Source: an uncultured Burkholderiales bacterium (GTDB lineage: Bacteria > Pseudomonadota > Gammaproteobacteria > Burkholderiales > Burkholderiaceae_C). From it: DNA of 64,000 nt. Position 1 is the first letter of the stretch, and every line of letters starts with the position of its first letter. The notes beneath the pieces were generated by a model. That model made no database searches. It was not told the DNA's origin and was given only the letters and a program-made list of their open reading frames with translations. Made by a program: the position numbers and the translations under genes. The stretch lies in the NCBI GenBank assembly GCA_937873395.1, contig CALMYH010000035.1:1-64000 (forward strand), in the 5' to 3' direction. Shown piece after piece: positions 27,847 through 38,504 of this stretch.

Positions 27847-29868
27847 ATGAGCACAACCCTCTCTGCAAGCACCCTGCTGGCCGTTCCGCTGGCGCCGCTG
27901 GTGGGCTCGGCACTGGCCGGTATCCTGGGTACCACCTTCGGTGGCAACGTCATTGGCCGCCGCACCTCGCACACCTTCACCATCCTCGGGGTGCTGGTGG
28001 CTTTCATCCTGTCGGCCATGACGCTCAAGGATGTCATCGGCGGTGCCCGCTTCAACGAGACCATCTACGAATGGATGGTGATCGGCGGCCTGAAGATGGA
28101 AATCGGCTTCATGGTCGACGGCCTGACCGCCATGATGATGTGTGTCGTGACCTTCGTGTCGCTGATGGTCCACATCTACACCATCGGCTACATGGAGGAA
28201 GACGCCGGCTACAACCGCTTCTTCGCCTACATCTCGCTCTTCACCTTCTCCATGCTGATGCTGGTGATGAGCAACAACCTGCTGCAGCTGTTCTTCGGCT
28301 GGGAGGCCGTGGGTCTGGTGTCCTACCTGCTGATCGGCTTCTGGTTCAACAAGCCGACCGCCATCTTCGCCAACATGAAGGCCTTCCTGGTCAACCGGGT
28401 CGGTGACTTCGGCTTCATCCTGGGCATCGGCCTGATCGTGGCCTACACCGGCACGCTCAACTACACAGAGATCTTCGCCCAGGCCGAGCAGCTGGGCACG
28501 CTGGGCTTCCCGGGCACCGACTGGCTGCTGGTGACCGTCATCTGCATCTGCCTGTTCATCGGCGCCATGGGCAAGTCGGCCCAGTTCCCGCTGCACGTGT
28601 GGCTGCCCGACTCCATGGAAGGCCCGACCCCGATCTCGGCGCTGATCCACGCCGCCACCATGGTGACGGCCGGCATCTTCATGGTGGCGCGCATGTCACC
28701 CCTGTTCGAACTGTCGGACACCGCGCTGAACTTCATCCTCATCGTCGGTGCCGTGACAGCGCTGTTCATGGGCTTTCTGGGCATCATCCAGAACGACATC
28801 AAGCGGGTGGTGGCCTACTCGACCCTGTCCCAGCTGGGCTACATGACCGTGGCCCTGGGGGCTTCGGCCTATTCTGTGGCGGTGTTCCACCTGATGACCC
28901 ACGCCTTCTTCAAGGCCCTGCTGTTCCTGGCCGCCGGCTCGGTGATCATGGGCATGCACCACAACCAGGACATCCGCTGGATGGGCAATGTGCGCAAGTA
29001 CATGCCCATCACCTGGATCACCTCGCTGCTGGGCACGCTGGCCCTGATCGGCACCCCGTTCTTCGCCGGCTTCTATTCCAAGGACTCGATCATCGAGGCG
29101 GTGCATTTCAGCAACCTGCCCGCCAGCGGCCTGGCCTATGTGGCCGTGCTGGCCGGTGTGTTCGTGACCTCGTTCTACTCGTTCCGCCTGTACTTCTTGG
29201 TCTTCCACGGCCAGGAGCGCTACGACCAGAACCCGGACGCCCACCACGACGACCACCACGACGACCATGGACACCATGGCGACGGCAAGCCGCACGAGTC
29301 GCCCTGGGTGGTGACGGTGCCGCTGCTGCTGCTGGCCGTGCCCTCGGTGGTCATCGGCTACCTGACCATCCAGCCCATGCTGTTCGGTGATTTCCTGGCC
29401 GATGCGATCTTCATCAACACCGAGGCCCACCCGGCCATGGCCAAGTTCGCCGAGATCTTCCACGGTCCCCTGGCCATGGTCTCGCACGCCTTCTTCACAC
29501 CGCCGCTGTACCTGGCGGCGGGTGGGGCGCTGACCGCCTGGTACATGTACATGGTCAATCCGGCCCTGCCGGCCGCCATTGCCCGCACTTTCCGGCCGGT
29601 CGTCACGGTGATGGAAAACAAGTACTACATGGACTGGTTCAACGAAAACGTGCTGGCCCGTGGCGCGCGTGCGCTGGGCGTGGGCCTGTGGAAGGGCGGA
29701 GACCGGGGTTTGATCGAGGGAGGCATCGTCAACGCCAGCTGGAAGCTCGTCGGTGCCATTGCCGCTGCGGTGCGGCGCGTGCAATCGGGCTACCTGTACC
29801 ACTACGCGCTGGTGATGATTGTTGGCGTGCTGCTGTTCATGACGTACTTCGTCTGGCTCGCCAAATAA
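27847..29868 (+). CDS. nuoL: NADH-quinone oxidoreductase subunit L, 673 aa
   Basis: Distal antiporter-like proton-pumping subunit with the long lateral helix at the C-terminus. GWEAVGLVSYLLIGFW and LPDSMEGPTPISALIHAATM are the family signatures, with the conserved Lys in MGKSAQFPLH. An unusual His/Asp-rich insertion of about 20 residues (about 464-483, reading HHDDHHDDHGHHG) follows FHGQERYDQN in a loop after a membrane segment. Similar but variable His-rich loops occur at this place in other betaproteobacteria. Confidence 0.96.
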   Translation: MSTTLSASTLLAVPLAPLVGSALAGILGTTFGGNVIGRRTSHTFTILGVLVAFILSAMTLKDVIGGARFNETIYEWMVIGGLKMEIGFMVDGLTAMMMCVVTFVSLMVHIYTIGYMEEDAGYNRFFAYISLFTFSMLMLVMSNNLLQLFFGWEAVGLVSYLLIGFWFNKPTAIFANMKAFLVNRVGDFGFILGIGLIVAYTGTLNYTEIFAQAEQLGTLGFPGTDWLLVTVICICLFIGAMGKSAQFPLHVWLPDSMEGPTPISALIHAATMVTAGIFMVARMSPLFELSDTALNFILIVGAVTALFMGFLGIIQNDIKRVVAYSTLSQLGYMTVALGASAYSVAVFHLMTHAFFKALLFLAAGSVIMGMHHNQDIRWMGNVRKYMPITWITSLLGTLALIGTPFFAGFYSKDSIIEAVHFSNLPASGLAYVAVLAGVFVTSFYSFRLYFLVFHGQERYDQNPDAHHDDHHDDHGHHGDGKPHESPWVVTVPLLLLAVPSVVIGYLTIQPMLFGDFLADAIFINTEAHPAMAKFAEIFHGPLAMVSHAFFTPPLYLAAGGALTAWYMYMVNPALPAAIARTFRPVVTVMENKYYMDWFNENVLARGARALGVGLWKGGDRGLIEGGIVNASWKLVGAIAAAVRRVQSGYLYHYALVMIVGVLLFMTYFVWLAK

Positions 29869-29881
29869 GAGGAAAAACCAA

Positions 29882-31357
29882 ATGGGTTTGCTGAGCCTTG
29901 CCATCTGGACGCCGGTCTTTTTCGGCGTCGTCCTGCTCGCCTTCGGGAGGGACGAGCAGGCCCACATGGTCCGCTGGATCGCGCTGGTGGGCGCGGTCGC
30001 CGGACTGGCCGTCACCGTGCCCCTGTACACCGGCTTCGAGGTCGGTTCGGCGGCGATGCAGTTTGTCGAGAAGAGCGTCTGGATCGACACCTTCAATGTC
30101 CACTACCACCTGGGTGTGGACGGCATTTCGTTGTGGCTGGTGTTGCTCACGGCCTTCATCACCGTGGTGGTGGTGGTGGCCGGCTGGGAGGTGATCACCG
30201 AGCGCGTGAACCAGTACATGGGCGCGTTCCTGATTCTCTCGGGCCTGATGATCGGCGTCTTCTCCGCCCAGGACGCGATGCTGTTCTACGTGTTCTTCGA
30301 GGCCACGCTGATCCCGATGTACCTGATCATCGGTATCTGGGGCGGCCCGAACAAGATTTACGCGGCCTTCAAGTTTTTCCTGTACACGCTGCTGGGCTCG
30401 CTGCTGATGCTGGTGGCCCTGATCTACCTGTACGTGCAATCGGGCAACAGCTTCGACCTGGCGACCTGGCACCGGCTGCCGCTGGGGTCGACCGCCCAGA
30501 CGCTGCTGTTCTTCGCCTTCTTTGCTGCCTTCGCGGTCAAGGTGCCGATGTGGCCGGTGCACACCTGGCTGCCCGATGTGCACGTGGAGGCCCCCACCGG
30601 CGGCTCGGCGGTGCTGGCGGCCATCATGCTCAAGCTCGGGGCCTACGGCTTCCTGCGCTTCTCGCTGCCGATCGCGCCCGATGCCTCGCAGGAATGGGCC
30701 TGGCTGATGATCACCCTGTCGCTGGTGGCGGTGATCTACGTCGGCCTGGTGGCCATGGTGCAGCAGGACATGAAGAAGCTGGTGGCCTATTCGTCGGTGG
30801 CGCACATGGGTTTTGTGACCCTGGGTTTCTTCGTCTTCAGCGACCTGGGGGTCTCGGGCGCCATCGTGCAGATGATCGCCCACGGCTTCGTCTCGGCCGC
30901 CATGTTCCTGTCCATCGGGGTGCTGTACGACCGGGTGCACTCGCGTGAGATTGCCGATTACGGCGGTGTGGTCAACACCATGCCCAACTTCACCGCGTTT
31001 GCGCTGCTGTTCGTGATGGCCAATTGCGGCCTGCCGGGCACGGCCGGTTTTGTGGGCGAGTGGATGGTGATCCTGGCCGCCGTCAAGGCCAATTTCTGGC
31101 TGGGTCTGGCCGCAGCGTCGGCACTGATCTTTGGTGCCGCCTATTCGCTGTGGATGTTCAAGCGCGTCTACCTGGGCTCGGTCGGCAACGACCATGTCAA
31201 GGCGCTGACCGACATCAATTCGCGCGAGTTTTTTGTGCTGGCCGTGCTGGCCGTGGCGGTGCTGTTCATGGGGGTCTATCCCAAGCCCTTCACCGACGTG
31301 ATGGATCCGTCGGTGGCCGAGCTGCTGCGCCACGTCGCCATTTCCAAGCTGAACTGA
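29882..31357 (+). CDS. nuoM: NADH-quinone oxidoreductase subunit M, 491 aa
   Basis: Antiporter-like proton-pumping subunit with about 14 membrane segments. [20 protein letters not shown] carries the conserved Glu of helix 5, and [20 protein letters not shown] is the discontinuous-helix signature with its lysine. GAGG lies about 10 bases before the ATG at 29882, 13 bases after nuoL. Confidence 0.97.
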   Translation: MGLLSLAIWTPVFFGVVLLAFGRDEQAHMVRWIALVGAVAGLAVTVPLYTGFEVGSAAMQFVEKSVWIDTFNVHYHLGVDGISLWLVLLTAFITVVVVVAGWEVITERVNQYMGAFLILSGLMIGVFSAQDAMLFYVFFEATLIPMYLIIGIWGGPNKIYAAFKFFLYTLLGSLLMLVALIYLYVQSGNSFDLATWHRLPLGSTAQTLLFFAFFAAFAVKVPMWPVHTWLPDVHVEAPTGGSAVLAAIMLKLGAYGFLRFSLPIAPDASQEWAWLMITLSLVAVIYVGLVAMVQQDMKKLVAYSSVAHMGFVTLGFFVFSDLGVSGAIVQMIAHGFVSAAMFLSIGVLYDRVHSREIADYGGVVNTMPNFTAFALLFVMANCGLPGTAGFVGEWMVILAAVKANFWLGLAAASALIFGAAYSLWMFKRVYLGSVGNDHVKALTDINSREFFVLAVLAVAVLFMGVYPKPFTDVMDPSVAELLRHVAISKLN

Positions 31358-31391
31358 GCCGACGCCACACCGACATCAAGAGAGTCCCCAC

Positions 31392-32891
31392 ATGATTGAC
31401 AACCTCAGCTGGGTCGCGGCCTACCCGGAAATCCTGTTGCTGGTGATGGCCTGTGTGATCGCGCTGCTCGACCTGGCGGTCAAGAGTCCGCTGCGTGGCG
31501 CCACCTACGCACTGACCCTGCTGACACTGGCCGTGGTGGCCGTCTTCCAGGGCCTGTACGCCAGCTCCGGCCAGACCATCGTCGGCTGGAGTGGCATGAT
31601 CGTCAGCGACCCCATGGGCAACTGGCTCAAGTGTTTCGCCGCCATTGCCATGATGGTCACCCTGGTCTACGGCCGTTCGTATGCCGGCAGCCGGGACATG
31701 CTGCGCGGTGGTGAGCTGTTCACCCTGGGCCTGTTCTCCCTGCTCGGCATGTTCGTCATGATCTCGGGGCACAACTTCCTGGTGATCTATCTCGGCCTGG
31801 AGCTGCTGACCCTCTCGGCCTATGCGCTGGTGGCGCTGCGCCGCGACGATCTGCGGGCCACCGAGGCGGCCATGAAGTACTTCGTGCTGGGCGCCCTGGC
31901 CAGCGGCTTCCTGCTGTATGGCCTGTCCATGGTCTACGGCGCCACCGGTTCGCTTGATCTGGCGGCGGTGATGCAGGCCATTGCGGGCGGCCCCGAGACC
32001 CTCAAGGGCTCGCCGCAGGTGCTGACCCTGGGTCTGGTCTTTGTGGTGGCCGGCCTGGCCTTCAAGCTGGGTGTGGTGCCTTTCCACATGTGGGTGCCCG
32101 ACGTCTACCACGGCGCCCCGACCGTGGTCACCCTCATGATCGGCGGCGCACCCAAGCTGGCCGCCTTTGCCATCGTGATCCGCCTGCTGGTCGAGGGCAT
32201 GCAGCCCCTGGCCTTCGACTGGCAGCAGATGCTGGCCGTGCTGGCAGTGGCCTCGCTGCTGGTGGGCAATCTGGCGGCCATTGCCCAGACCAACCTCAAG
32301 CGCATGCTGGCCTTCTCGACCATTGCGCAGATGGGTTTCATGCTGCTGGGCCTCCTGGCCGGTGTGGTGCAGGGCGATGACAGCAACATGGCCAATGCCT
32401 ACGCCTCATCGATGTTCTATGTGGTCACCTATGTGCTGACCACGCTGGGCACCTTCGGCGTCATTCTGCTGCTCAGCCGCGACGGCTTCGAGTCGGAAGA
32501 GATCCAGGACCTGGCCGGTCTGAACCAGCGCAGCCCGCTGTACGCCGGCGTGATGGCCATCTGCATGTTTTCGCTCGCCGGTGTGCCGCCGCTGGTGGGC
32601 TTCTATGCCAAGCTGGCGGTGCTGCAGGCCTTGTTGGCCTCGCCGGACGCGTTCTATGTCGGCCTGGCCGTGTTTGCGGTGCTGATGTCGCTGGTCGGCG
32701 CCTTCTACTACCTGCGCCTGGTCAAGGTCATGTACTTCGATGCACCGACCCAGACAGCCGCCATTGAGGCCGGCGCCGATGTGCGCTCGGTGCTGTCCCT
32801 CAACGGAGGCCTGGTGCTGGTGCTGGGCATTGTGCCGGGTGGGCTGATGGCGCTGTGTGCCCAGGCCGTGTCTTCGATGTTCACCGGCTGA
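31392..32891 (+). CDS. nuoN: NADH-quinone oxidoreductase subunit N, 499 aa
   Basis: Third antiporter-like subunit and the last canonical nuo gene. [20 protein letters not shown] and [20 protein letters not shown] are diagnostic. Length is typical. No terminator follows, and the DUF2818 gene begins 45 bases on, so transcription probably continues. Confidence 0.97.
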   Translation: MIDNLSWVAAYPEILLLVMACVIALLDLAVKSPLRGATYALTLLTLAVVAVFQGLYASSGQTIVGWSGMIVSDPMGNWLKCFAAIAMMVTLVYGRSYAGSRDMLRGGELFTLGLFSLLGMFVMISGHNFLVIYLGLELLTLSAYALVALRRDDLRATEAAMKYFVLGALASGFLLYGLSMVYGATGSLDLAAVMQAIAGGPETLKGSPQVLTLGLVFVVAGLAFKLGVVPFHMWVPDVYHGAPTVVTLMIGGAPKLAAFAIVIRLLVEGMQPLAFDWQQMLAVLAVASLLVGNLAAIAQTNLKRMLAFSTIAQMGFMLLGLLAGVVQGDDSNMANAYASSMFYVVTYVLTTLGTFGVILLLSRDGFESEEIQDLAGLNQRSPLYAGVMAICMFSLAGVPPLVGFYAKLAVLQALLASPDAFYVGLAVFAVLMSLVGAFYYLRLVKVMYFDAPTQTAAIEAGADVRSVLSLNGGLVLVLGIVPGGLMALCAQAVSSMFTG

Positions 32892-32936
32892 AGTCGGACG
32901 AGTGAACTTGCCCGCCTGTCCTGCCTCATATCCCCG

Positions 32937-33239
32937 ATGAACCCTAGCTATTCGATCTGGCTGGTGCTTGGCGCCGCCTTTGTGGCCGCCAACCTCCCTT
33001 TTGTGAACCACCGCTGGATGCTGGTCGGCCCTCGCCAGGAACCCAAGCCCCTCTGGGGGCGCCTTTTGGAGTTGGTCGTCTGGTACTTTCTGGTCGGTGG
33101 TCTGGGCCTGGCCCTTGAGCAGCATGCCGGTCAGATCTATCCGCAGGGCTGGGAGTTCTACGCGACCACGGCCTCGCTGTTCCTGACCTTCGCCTTCCCC
33201 GGCTTTGTGTATCGCTACCTGATGCGCCGGCGCGGCTGA
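32937..33239 (+). CDS. DUF2818 membrane protein, 100 aa
   Basis: A small integral membrane protein of the DUF2818 family with three predicted hydrophobic segments (about residues 6-22, 45-63 and 76-95). It is known as a frequent companion downstream of nuoN in Burkholderiales; its function is not established, though a role as an accessory or assembly factor of complex I is a reasonable guess from position. The charged loop NHRWMLVGPRQEPKPLWGR between the first two segments is the most distinctive part. It ends 2 bases before the Nudix gene. Confidence 0.85.
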   Translation: MNPSYSIWLVLGAAFVAANLPFVNHRWMLVGPRQEPKPLWGRLLELVVWYFLVGGLGLALEQHAGQIYPQGWEFYATTASLFLTFAFPGFVYRYLMRRRG

Positions 33240-33241
33240 TC

Positions 33242-33838
33242 ATGGGCGATGACACGCACCTGCGGGAAACGCCGGTGGCCCGTGCCGAGTTGATGCGGGG
33301 TCATTTTCTGCATGTGGTGCGCGACACGGTGCGGCTGCCCTCCGGACGAGAGGCCACGCGCGAATACGTGTTGCACCCGGGCGCCGTCATGGTCATCGGC
33401 CTGCTGGACGACGGTCGTGTGGTACTGGAGCGTCAGTACCGGCATCCGATGCGCTCGGTGCTGATCGAGTTTCCGGCCGGCAAGCGCGACCCCGGCGAGG
33501 ACAGCCTGGCCTGTGCGCAGCGAGAATTTCAGGAAGAGACGGGCTATGTCGCCCGCGAGTGGGCATTTGCCGGCCGACTGGCGCCGACGGTGGCCTATTC
33601 CGACGAATGCATCGACATCTGGTTCGCGCGAGGCCTCGAACCGGGTGAGCGCCGACTGGACGAGGGCGAGTTCCTCGAGGTGATCCTGGGCACCGCAGAC
33701 GAACTGCTGGAGTCCTGCCGCCTGGGCGAAATCATCGATTCCAAGACGCTGATCGGCGCCTTGTGGCTGCAGAACGTGCGCAGCGGTGCCTGGGTTCTTG
33801 AATGGGTCGACGCCACCGGGCGGCCACTTTCCCGATAA
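33242..33838 (+). CDS. Nudix hydrolase, ADP-ribose pyrophosphatase type, 198 aa
   Basis: The Nudix box is complete: GKRDPGE, DSLACAQ, REFQEETG fits G-x5-E-x7-REU-x-EE-x-G. The surrounding sequence (LERQYRHPMRSVLIEFPAGK) matches the ADP-ribose diphosphatase branch (NudF-like), which splits ADP-ribose into AMP and ribose 5-phosphate. Its place after the nuo genes would fit NAD(H) turnover, but substrate is inferred. The start codon follows the DUF2818 stop by 2 bases. Confidence 0.9.
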   Translation: MGDDTHLRETPVARAELMRGHFLHVVRDTVRLPSGREATREYVLHPGAVMVIGLLDDGRVVLERQYRHPMRSVLIEFPAGKRDPGEDSLACAQREFQEETGYVAREWAFAGRLAPTVAYSDECIDIWFARGLEPGERRLDEGEFLEVILGTADELLESCRLGEIIDSKTLIGALWLQNVRSGAWVLEWVDATGRPLSR

Positions 33839-33845
33839 TGGCGGT

Positions 33846-34301
33846 ATGAAGGTCCTCAACCTCCAGTGCGAGCACGGCCACGATTTCGAGGGCTGGTTTG
33901 CCTCCGAAGACGATTTCCGGCAGCAGCTGGAGAGCGAACTGCTGACCTGTCCCGTCTGTGGCCACACCGGGATTCGGAAAATGCTGTCGGCTCCGCGCCT
34001 GAATTTGGGCGCCTCTGCCGTCGCCGAGGCACCCGTGCAGGGGGAAGTGGCTCTGGGCCACGCTGCGCCCGGCACCCAGTTGCAGGCGCGCTGGCTGCGC
34101 GCCATGCGTGAGCTGGTGGCGCAGACCGAAGACGTGGGCGACCGGTTTGCCGACCAGGCCCGGGCCATGCACCACGGCGAGATCGAGCAGCGCAACATCC
34201 GCGGCAAGACCACGCCCGAGGTGGCGATGGAGCTGATCGAAGAAGGCATCGAGGTCATGCCTCTGCCAGCACTGCCGGCCATCAAAGAGACGCTCCAATG
34301 A
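33846..34301 (+). CDS. DUF1178 family protein, 151 aa
   Basis: A conserved protein of unknown function found across alpha- and betaproteobacteria. The N-terminus has a putative metal site, with Cys/His in LQCEHGHDFEGWF and a CPVCGHTG pair about 30 residues on, as in small zinc ribbons of the regulatory FmdB type. The C-terminal half is mostly helical and ends near the conserved EDVGDRFADQARAMHHGE. It starts 8 bases after the Nudix stop and is the last gene before a terminator-like hairpin. Confidence 0.85.
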   Translation: MKVLNLQCEHGHDFEGWFASEDDFRQQLESELLTCPVCGHTGIRKMLSAPRLNLGASAVAEAPVQGEVALGHAAPGTQLQARWLRAMRELVAQTEDVGDRFADQARAMHHGEIEQRNIRGKTTPEVAMELIEEGIEVMPLPALPAIKETLQ

Positions 34302-34322
34302 AAAAGCCCCGCAGCGCGGGGC
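34301..34322 (-). terminator. Terminator of glutamate dehydrogenase gene, possibly bidirectional
   Basis: GCCCCGC-AGC-GCGGGGC is a 7-bp perfect stem between convergent genes. On the minus strand it is followed by TTTTT, so it terminates the dehydrogenase transcript. Read on the plus strand it could also end the nuo-DUF1178 transcript, where CCTCTT follows. Confidence 0.8.
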
Positions 34323-34346
34323 CTCTTGCATGGGGATGTGGTCCAG

Positions 34347-35678
34347 TCAGGGGTACAGGCCACGCAGGTCGCGGGCGTGCAGGATGCGCTTGCAGGCCAC
34401 GATGAAGGTGGCGGTGCGCAGGCTGACCTTGTGCTCTTCGGCCACCTGCCAGACGGCCGCGAAGGCGCCTTGCATGATGCGCACGAGGCGTTCGTTGATT
34501 TCTTCTTCGGTCCAGAAGAAACTGGAAAAGTCCTGCACCCATTCGAAGTAGCTGACCGTCACGCCGCCGGCGTTGGCAATCACGTCGGGCAGCACCAGCA
34601 CGCCCCGGTCGTGCAGGATGTCGTCGGCCTGCGGGGTGGTGGGACCGTTGGCGCCCTCGATGATCATGCGGGCCTGGATGCGCGGTGCGTTGGCTTCGGT
34701 GATCTGCTGCTCCAGGGCGGCCGGGATCAGGATGTCGCAAGGCACTTCCCAGAAGGCGTCAGCGTCGATGACCTCGGCCTGCTGGAAGCCGGCGACGCCG
34801 CCGGTGCGCGACACATGGGCCAGCAGGGCCGGCACGTCCAGTCCCGCCTCGCGGTGGATGCTGCCGCTGTGGTCCTGTACGGCCACGACGCGGGCGCCAG
34901 CCTCGGCAAACAGCTTGCCAGCCACGCCGCCGACGTTGCCGAAGCCCTGCACGGCCACCCGGGCGCCGGCAATCTCCATGCCGATGCGCTTGGCGGCTTC
35001 GACGCCGACGGTGAACACGCCGCGGCCGGTGGCCTCGCGGCGCCCGAGCGAGCCGCCCAGGTCCACCGGCTTGCCGGTGACCACGCCGGTGGAAGTGGAG
35101 CCCTCGTTCATCGAGTAGGTGTCCATCATCCAGGCCATGACCTGTTCGTTGGTGTTGACATCGGGTGCCGGGATGTCCTTGGTCGGGCCGATGATGAGGC
35201 CGATCTCGCTGGTGTAGCGGCGGGTCACGCGCTCAAGTTCGCCGGTGCTCAACTGACGCGGGTCGACCCGGATGCCGCCCTTGGCCCCACCGTAGGGCAC
35301 GTTGACCGCGGCGTTCTTGATCGACATCCAGGCCGACAGCGCCATCACCTCGGACAGGGTGACGTCCTGGTGGAAGCGCACACCCCCCTTGCCGGGGCCG
35401 CGCGAGGTGTTGTGCTGCACGCGGTAGCCCTCGAAGTGGGCCACCGAACCGTCGTCGAGGTGGATCGGCACGTCCACGATGAGGGTGCGCTTGGGGCGCT
35501 TGAGGGTGTCGACCCAGCGGCCCAGGGAGCCCAGGTAGGGCGTGACGCGGTCCACCTGCTGCAGGTAGATGCCCCAGGGGCCGAGATTGTCGGGGTTGAG
35601 GTAGGAGGGCAGGGCGCGCGTCAGGGCCGAGGGGCTGTAGCTGGACGGATCGCGCGGCTGTTTCGTTGCTTGTGACAT
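34347..35678 (-). CDS. gdhA: Glu/Leu/Phe/Val dehydrogenase (glutamate dehydrogenase), 443 aa
   Basis: Catalyses reversible oxidative deamination of glutamate to 2-oxoglutarate. [12 protein letters not shown] and [14 protein letters not shown] contain the substrate and catalytic lysines, DIPAPDVNT holds the catalytic Asp, and VQGFGNVGG is the NAD(P)-binding turn. The sequence resembles the roughly 430-residue NAD-type enzymes rather than the 447-residue E. coli NADPH enzyme; cofactor preference is inferred. The gene is convergent with the nuo-Nudix-DUF1178 unit and has its own upstream region. Confidence 0.9.
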   Translation of the reverse strand: MSQATKQPRDPSSYSPSALTRALPSYLNPDNLGPWGIYLQQVDRVTPYLGSLGRWVDTLKRPKRTLIVDVPIHLDDGSVAHFEGYRVQHNTSRGPGKGGVRFHQDVTLSEVMALSAWMSIKNAAVNVPYGGAKGGIRVDPRQLSTGELERVTRRYTSEIGLIIGPTKDIPAPDVNTNEQVMAWMMDTYSMNEGSTSTGVVTGKPVDLGGSLGRREATGRGVFTVGVEAAKRIGMEIAGARVAVQGFGNVGGVAGKLFAEAGARVVAVQDHSGSIHREAGLDVPALLAHVSRTGGVAGFQQAEVIDADAFWEVPCDILIPAALEQQITEANAPRIQARMIIEGANGPTTPQADDILHDRGVLVLPDVIANAGGVTVSYFEWVQDFSSFFWTEEEINERLVRIMQGAFAAVWQVAEEHKVSLRTATFIVACKRILHARDLRGLYP

Positions 35679-35783
35679 CGTTGAGGCTTCCTTGTGGGTG
35701 GAGTCAGGCCCATGGCCAGAGCCTGACGTCAGCGACTGTAGGGACCTGCGGCCAAGCTGTCCAAGGCCGGCTTGCGATGCCGT

Positions 35784-35800
35784 TATGCGTTCAATGCATA
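35784..35800. promoter_or_regulatory. TATGC-N7-GCATA dyad upstream of gdhA
   Basis: A perfect 5-bp inverted repeat with 7-base spacer lies between the gdhA start (35678) and the MsbA-like stop (35814). Its form resembles a LysR or Lrp box. No regulator gene is nearby. Confidence 0.35.
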
Positions 35801-35813
35801 GATGGGGTTGGGC

Positions 35814-37601
35814 TCAGCTGTTGAATTGCAGGGCCGCGAGTCCGGCGTAGGTGCCGCCGGCGGCCACCAGGCTGGCGTGGGTGCCCTGTTCCACGATGCG
35901 GCCGTGGTCCAGCACCACGATGTGGTCGGCCCGTTGCACGGTGGCCAGCCGGTGGGCAATCACCAGCGTGGTGCGGTCGCGCATGGCCGCCTCGAGGGCG
36001 GCCTGCACCAGGCGCTCGCTCTGGGCGTCCAGGGCGCTGGTGGCCTCGTCGAGCAGCAACAGGGGCGGGTTCTTCAGCATGGCCCGTGCGATGGCGATGC
36101 GCTGGCGCTGCCCACCCGAAAGGCGCACGCCGCGCTCGCCCAGGAAGGTGTCGTAGCCTTCAGGCAGGCGGACGATGAATTCCTCGGCATGGGCGGCCCT
36201 GGCCGCCGCCCGAACCTCTTCGTCGCTGGCGTCGGGGCGGCCATAGCGGATATTGTCGATCGCGCTGGACGAGAAAATGACCGGGTCCTGCGGCACGATG
36301 CCGATGCGTTCGCGCAGGCCTTTGAGCGGCCATCGGTCGATGGGGAGGCCGTCGAGTTCGGTGTGGCCGGACTGCGGGTCATAGAAGCGCAGCAGCAGGC
36401 TGAACACCGTGCTTTTGCCCGCCCCGCTGGGGCCGACCAGCGCCACGGTCTGGCCCGGTTGCACGAACAGGCTGAAATCGTCCAGGGCCGGCTGGTCGGG
36501 TCGCGAGGGGTAGCGAAAACCGAGTTTGTGGAACACCAGGGAACTGCCACCAGCCGGGACGGGTGGCTCCTGCGGGTGGGTGGGGTCCTGCACCGGCGAT
36601 TTTGTGGCCAGCAGTTCGACCAGCCGTTCGCTGGCCCCGGCGGCGCGCAGCAGGTCGCCATAGACCTCGCCCAGCACCGCCACGGCGCCGGCAAAAATGA
36701 TGACGTAGAGCACGGCCTGGCCCAGTTGGCCGGCGCTGAGCTGGCCGGCCATGACCGCCTGGGTGCCCTGGTACAGGCCCCAGAGGATGAGCGCCGCATT
36801 GGCGATGATGATGAAGGCCACCAGGGCGGCGCGGGCACGGCTGCGCCGCACGGCGGTCAGGAAGGCGCTCTGGGTGGAGCGGTCGAACCTGGCCGACTCG
36901 CGGTCTTCGGCGGCGTAGCTCTGCACCACCGGAATCGCGTTGAGCACCTCGGCCGCAATGGCGCTGGAGTCGGCCACCCGGTCCTGGCTGGCACGCGAGA
37001 GGCGCCGCACGCGCCGCCCGAACCACATCGCCGGCAGGATCACAAACGCCACCACCAGCAGCACCTGGAACATCACGTAAGGGTGGCTCCAGACCAGCAT
37101 GCCCAATGCGCCCAGGCCCATGACCGCGTTGCGCAGGCCCATGGACAAGGAGGACCCGACCACGGTCTGTACCAGGGTGGTGTCGGTGGTCAGGCGGGAG
37201 AGCACTTCGCCGGTCTGCGTGGTCTCGAAGAACTGCGGACTCTGGCGCAGCACATGACTGTAGACCGCGTTGCGCAGGTCGGCCGAGACCCGCTCGCCCA
37301 GCCAGCTGACCACATAGAAGCGGGCGGCCGAGAACAGGCCCAGGGCCACCGCCACGCCGAACAGGGCCAGAAAGTGGCCGCGCAGGTTCATGGCCTGGGC
37401 ACCCGGGTTCCGGTCGACCAGCCCTGCATCGATCAGGTGGCGCAGCGCCACCGGGAACAGCAGGGTGGCCGCGGCGGCGAGCACCAGGAACAGCACCGCC
37501 AGGGCGATCTGGGGCTTGTAGGGGCGCAGAAAAGGCAGCAGGCCCCGGAGGGAGGTGGGGGAACGGGCGGCAGGCCGGTCGGCGGCGGATGCAGAACTCA
37601 T
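35814..37601 (-). CDS. ABC exporter with fused permease and ATPase (MsbA/LmrA type), 595 aa
   Basis: A half-transporter of the ABCB family: six membrane segments (about residues 20-310) and a C-terminal nucleotide-binding domain with Walker [10 protein letters not shown], signature [14 protein letters not shown] and Walker [13 protein letters not shown]. Such proteins export lipids, lipid A core or drugs as homodimers; the substrate is not evident. I chose the ATG at 37601; the frame is open further upstream but there it overlaps the divergent ATPase gene and has no homology. It may well be a lipid transporter, but the term msbA is not justified by sequence alone. Confidence 0.9.
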   Translation of the reverse strand: MSSASAADRPAARSPTSLRGLLPFLRPYKPQIALAVLFLVLAAAATLLFPVALRHLIDAGLVDRNPGAQAMNLRGHFLALFGVAVALGLFSAARFYVVSWLGERVSADLRNAVYSHVLRQSPQFFETTQTGEVLSRLTTDTTLVQTVVGSSLSMGLRNAVMGLGALGMLVWSHPYVMFQVLLVVAFVILPAMWFGRRVRRLSRASQDRVADSSAIAAEVLNAIPVVQSYAAEDRESARFDRSTQSAFLTAVRRSRARAALVAFIIIANAALILWGLYQGTQAVMAGQLSAGQLGQAVLYVIIFAGAVAVLGEVYGDLLRAAGASERLVELLATKSPVQDPTHPQEPPVPAGGSSLVFHKLGFRYPSRPDQPALDDFSLFVQPGQTVALVGPSGAGKSTVFSLLLRFYDPQSGHTELDGLPIDRWPLKGLRERIGIVPQDPVIFSSSAIDNIRYGRPDASDEEVRAAARAAHAEEFIVRLPEGYDTFLGERGVRLSGGQRQRIAIARAMLKNPPLLLLDEATSALDAQSERLVQAALEAAMRDRTTLVIAHRLATVQRADHIVVLDHGRIVEQGTHASLVAAGGTYAGLAALQFNS

Positions 37602-37673
37602 GGCGCGAGTGTGCCCGACTTCGAGACGACAGGCGGGACGGGCGGTGCCTCGTCCCTCGCTTGTCCCGCGACC

Positions 37674-37715
37674 TTGACCCAGGTCATGGGCGAAGGGCCC
37701 GCTTCCTGTCATACT
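37674..37715 (+). promoter_or_regulatory. FNR/CRP-type box with matching -10 element
   Basis: TTGAC-CCAG-GTCAT (37674-37687) matches the FNR/NnrR-type pattern TTGAY-N4-RTCAA at eight of ten defined positions or better. A CATACT -10 element lies at 37710-37715. If transcription begins seven bases past it, at 37722, the box is centred at -41.5, the class II activation position. Confidence 0.45.
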
Positions 37716-37721
37716 GAAAAA

Positions 37722-38486
<765 letters not shown>

Positions 38487-38504
38487 AGCGGAACAGGTCC
38501 CGCG

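Noticed and set aside
35802-37721. N-terminal extension of the ATPase gene that starts at 37722, back to 35802
   Set aside because: It would read through the antisense of the MsbA-like gene; homology of the ATPase begins after 37722.
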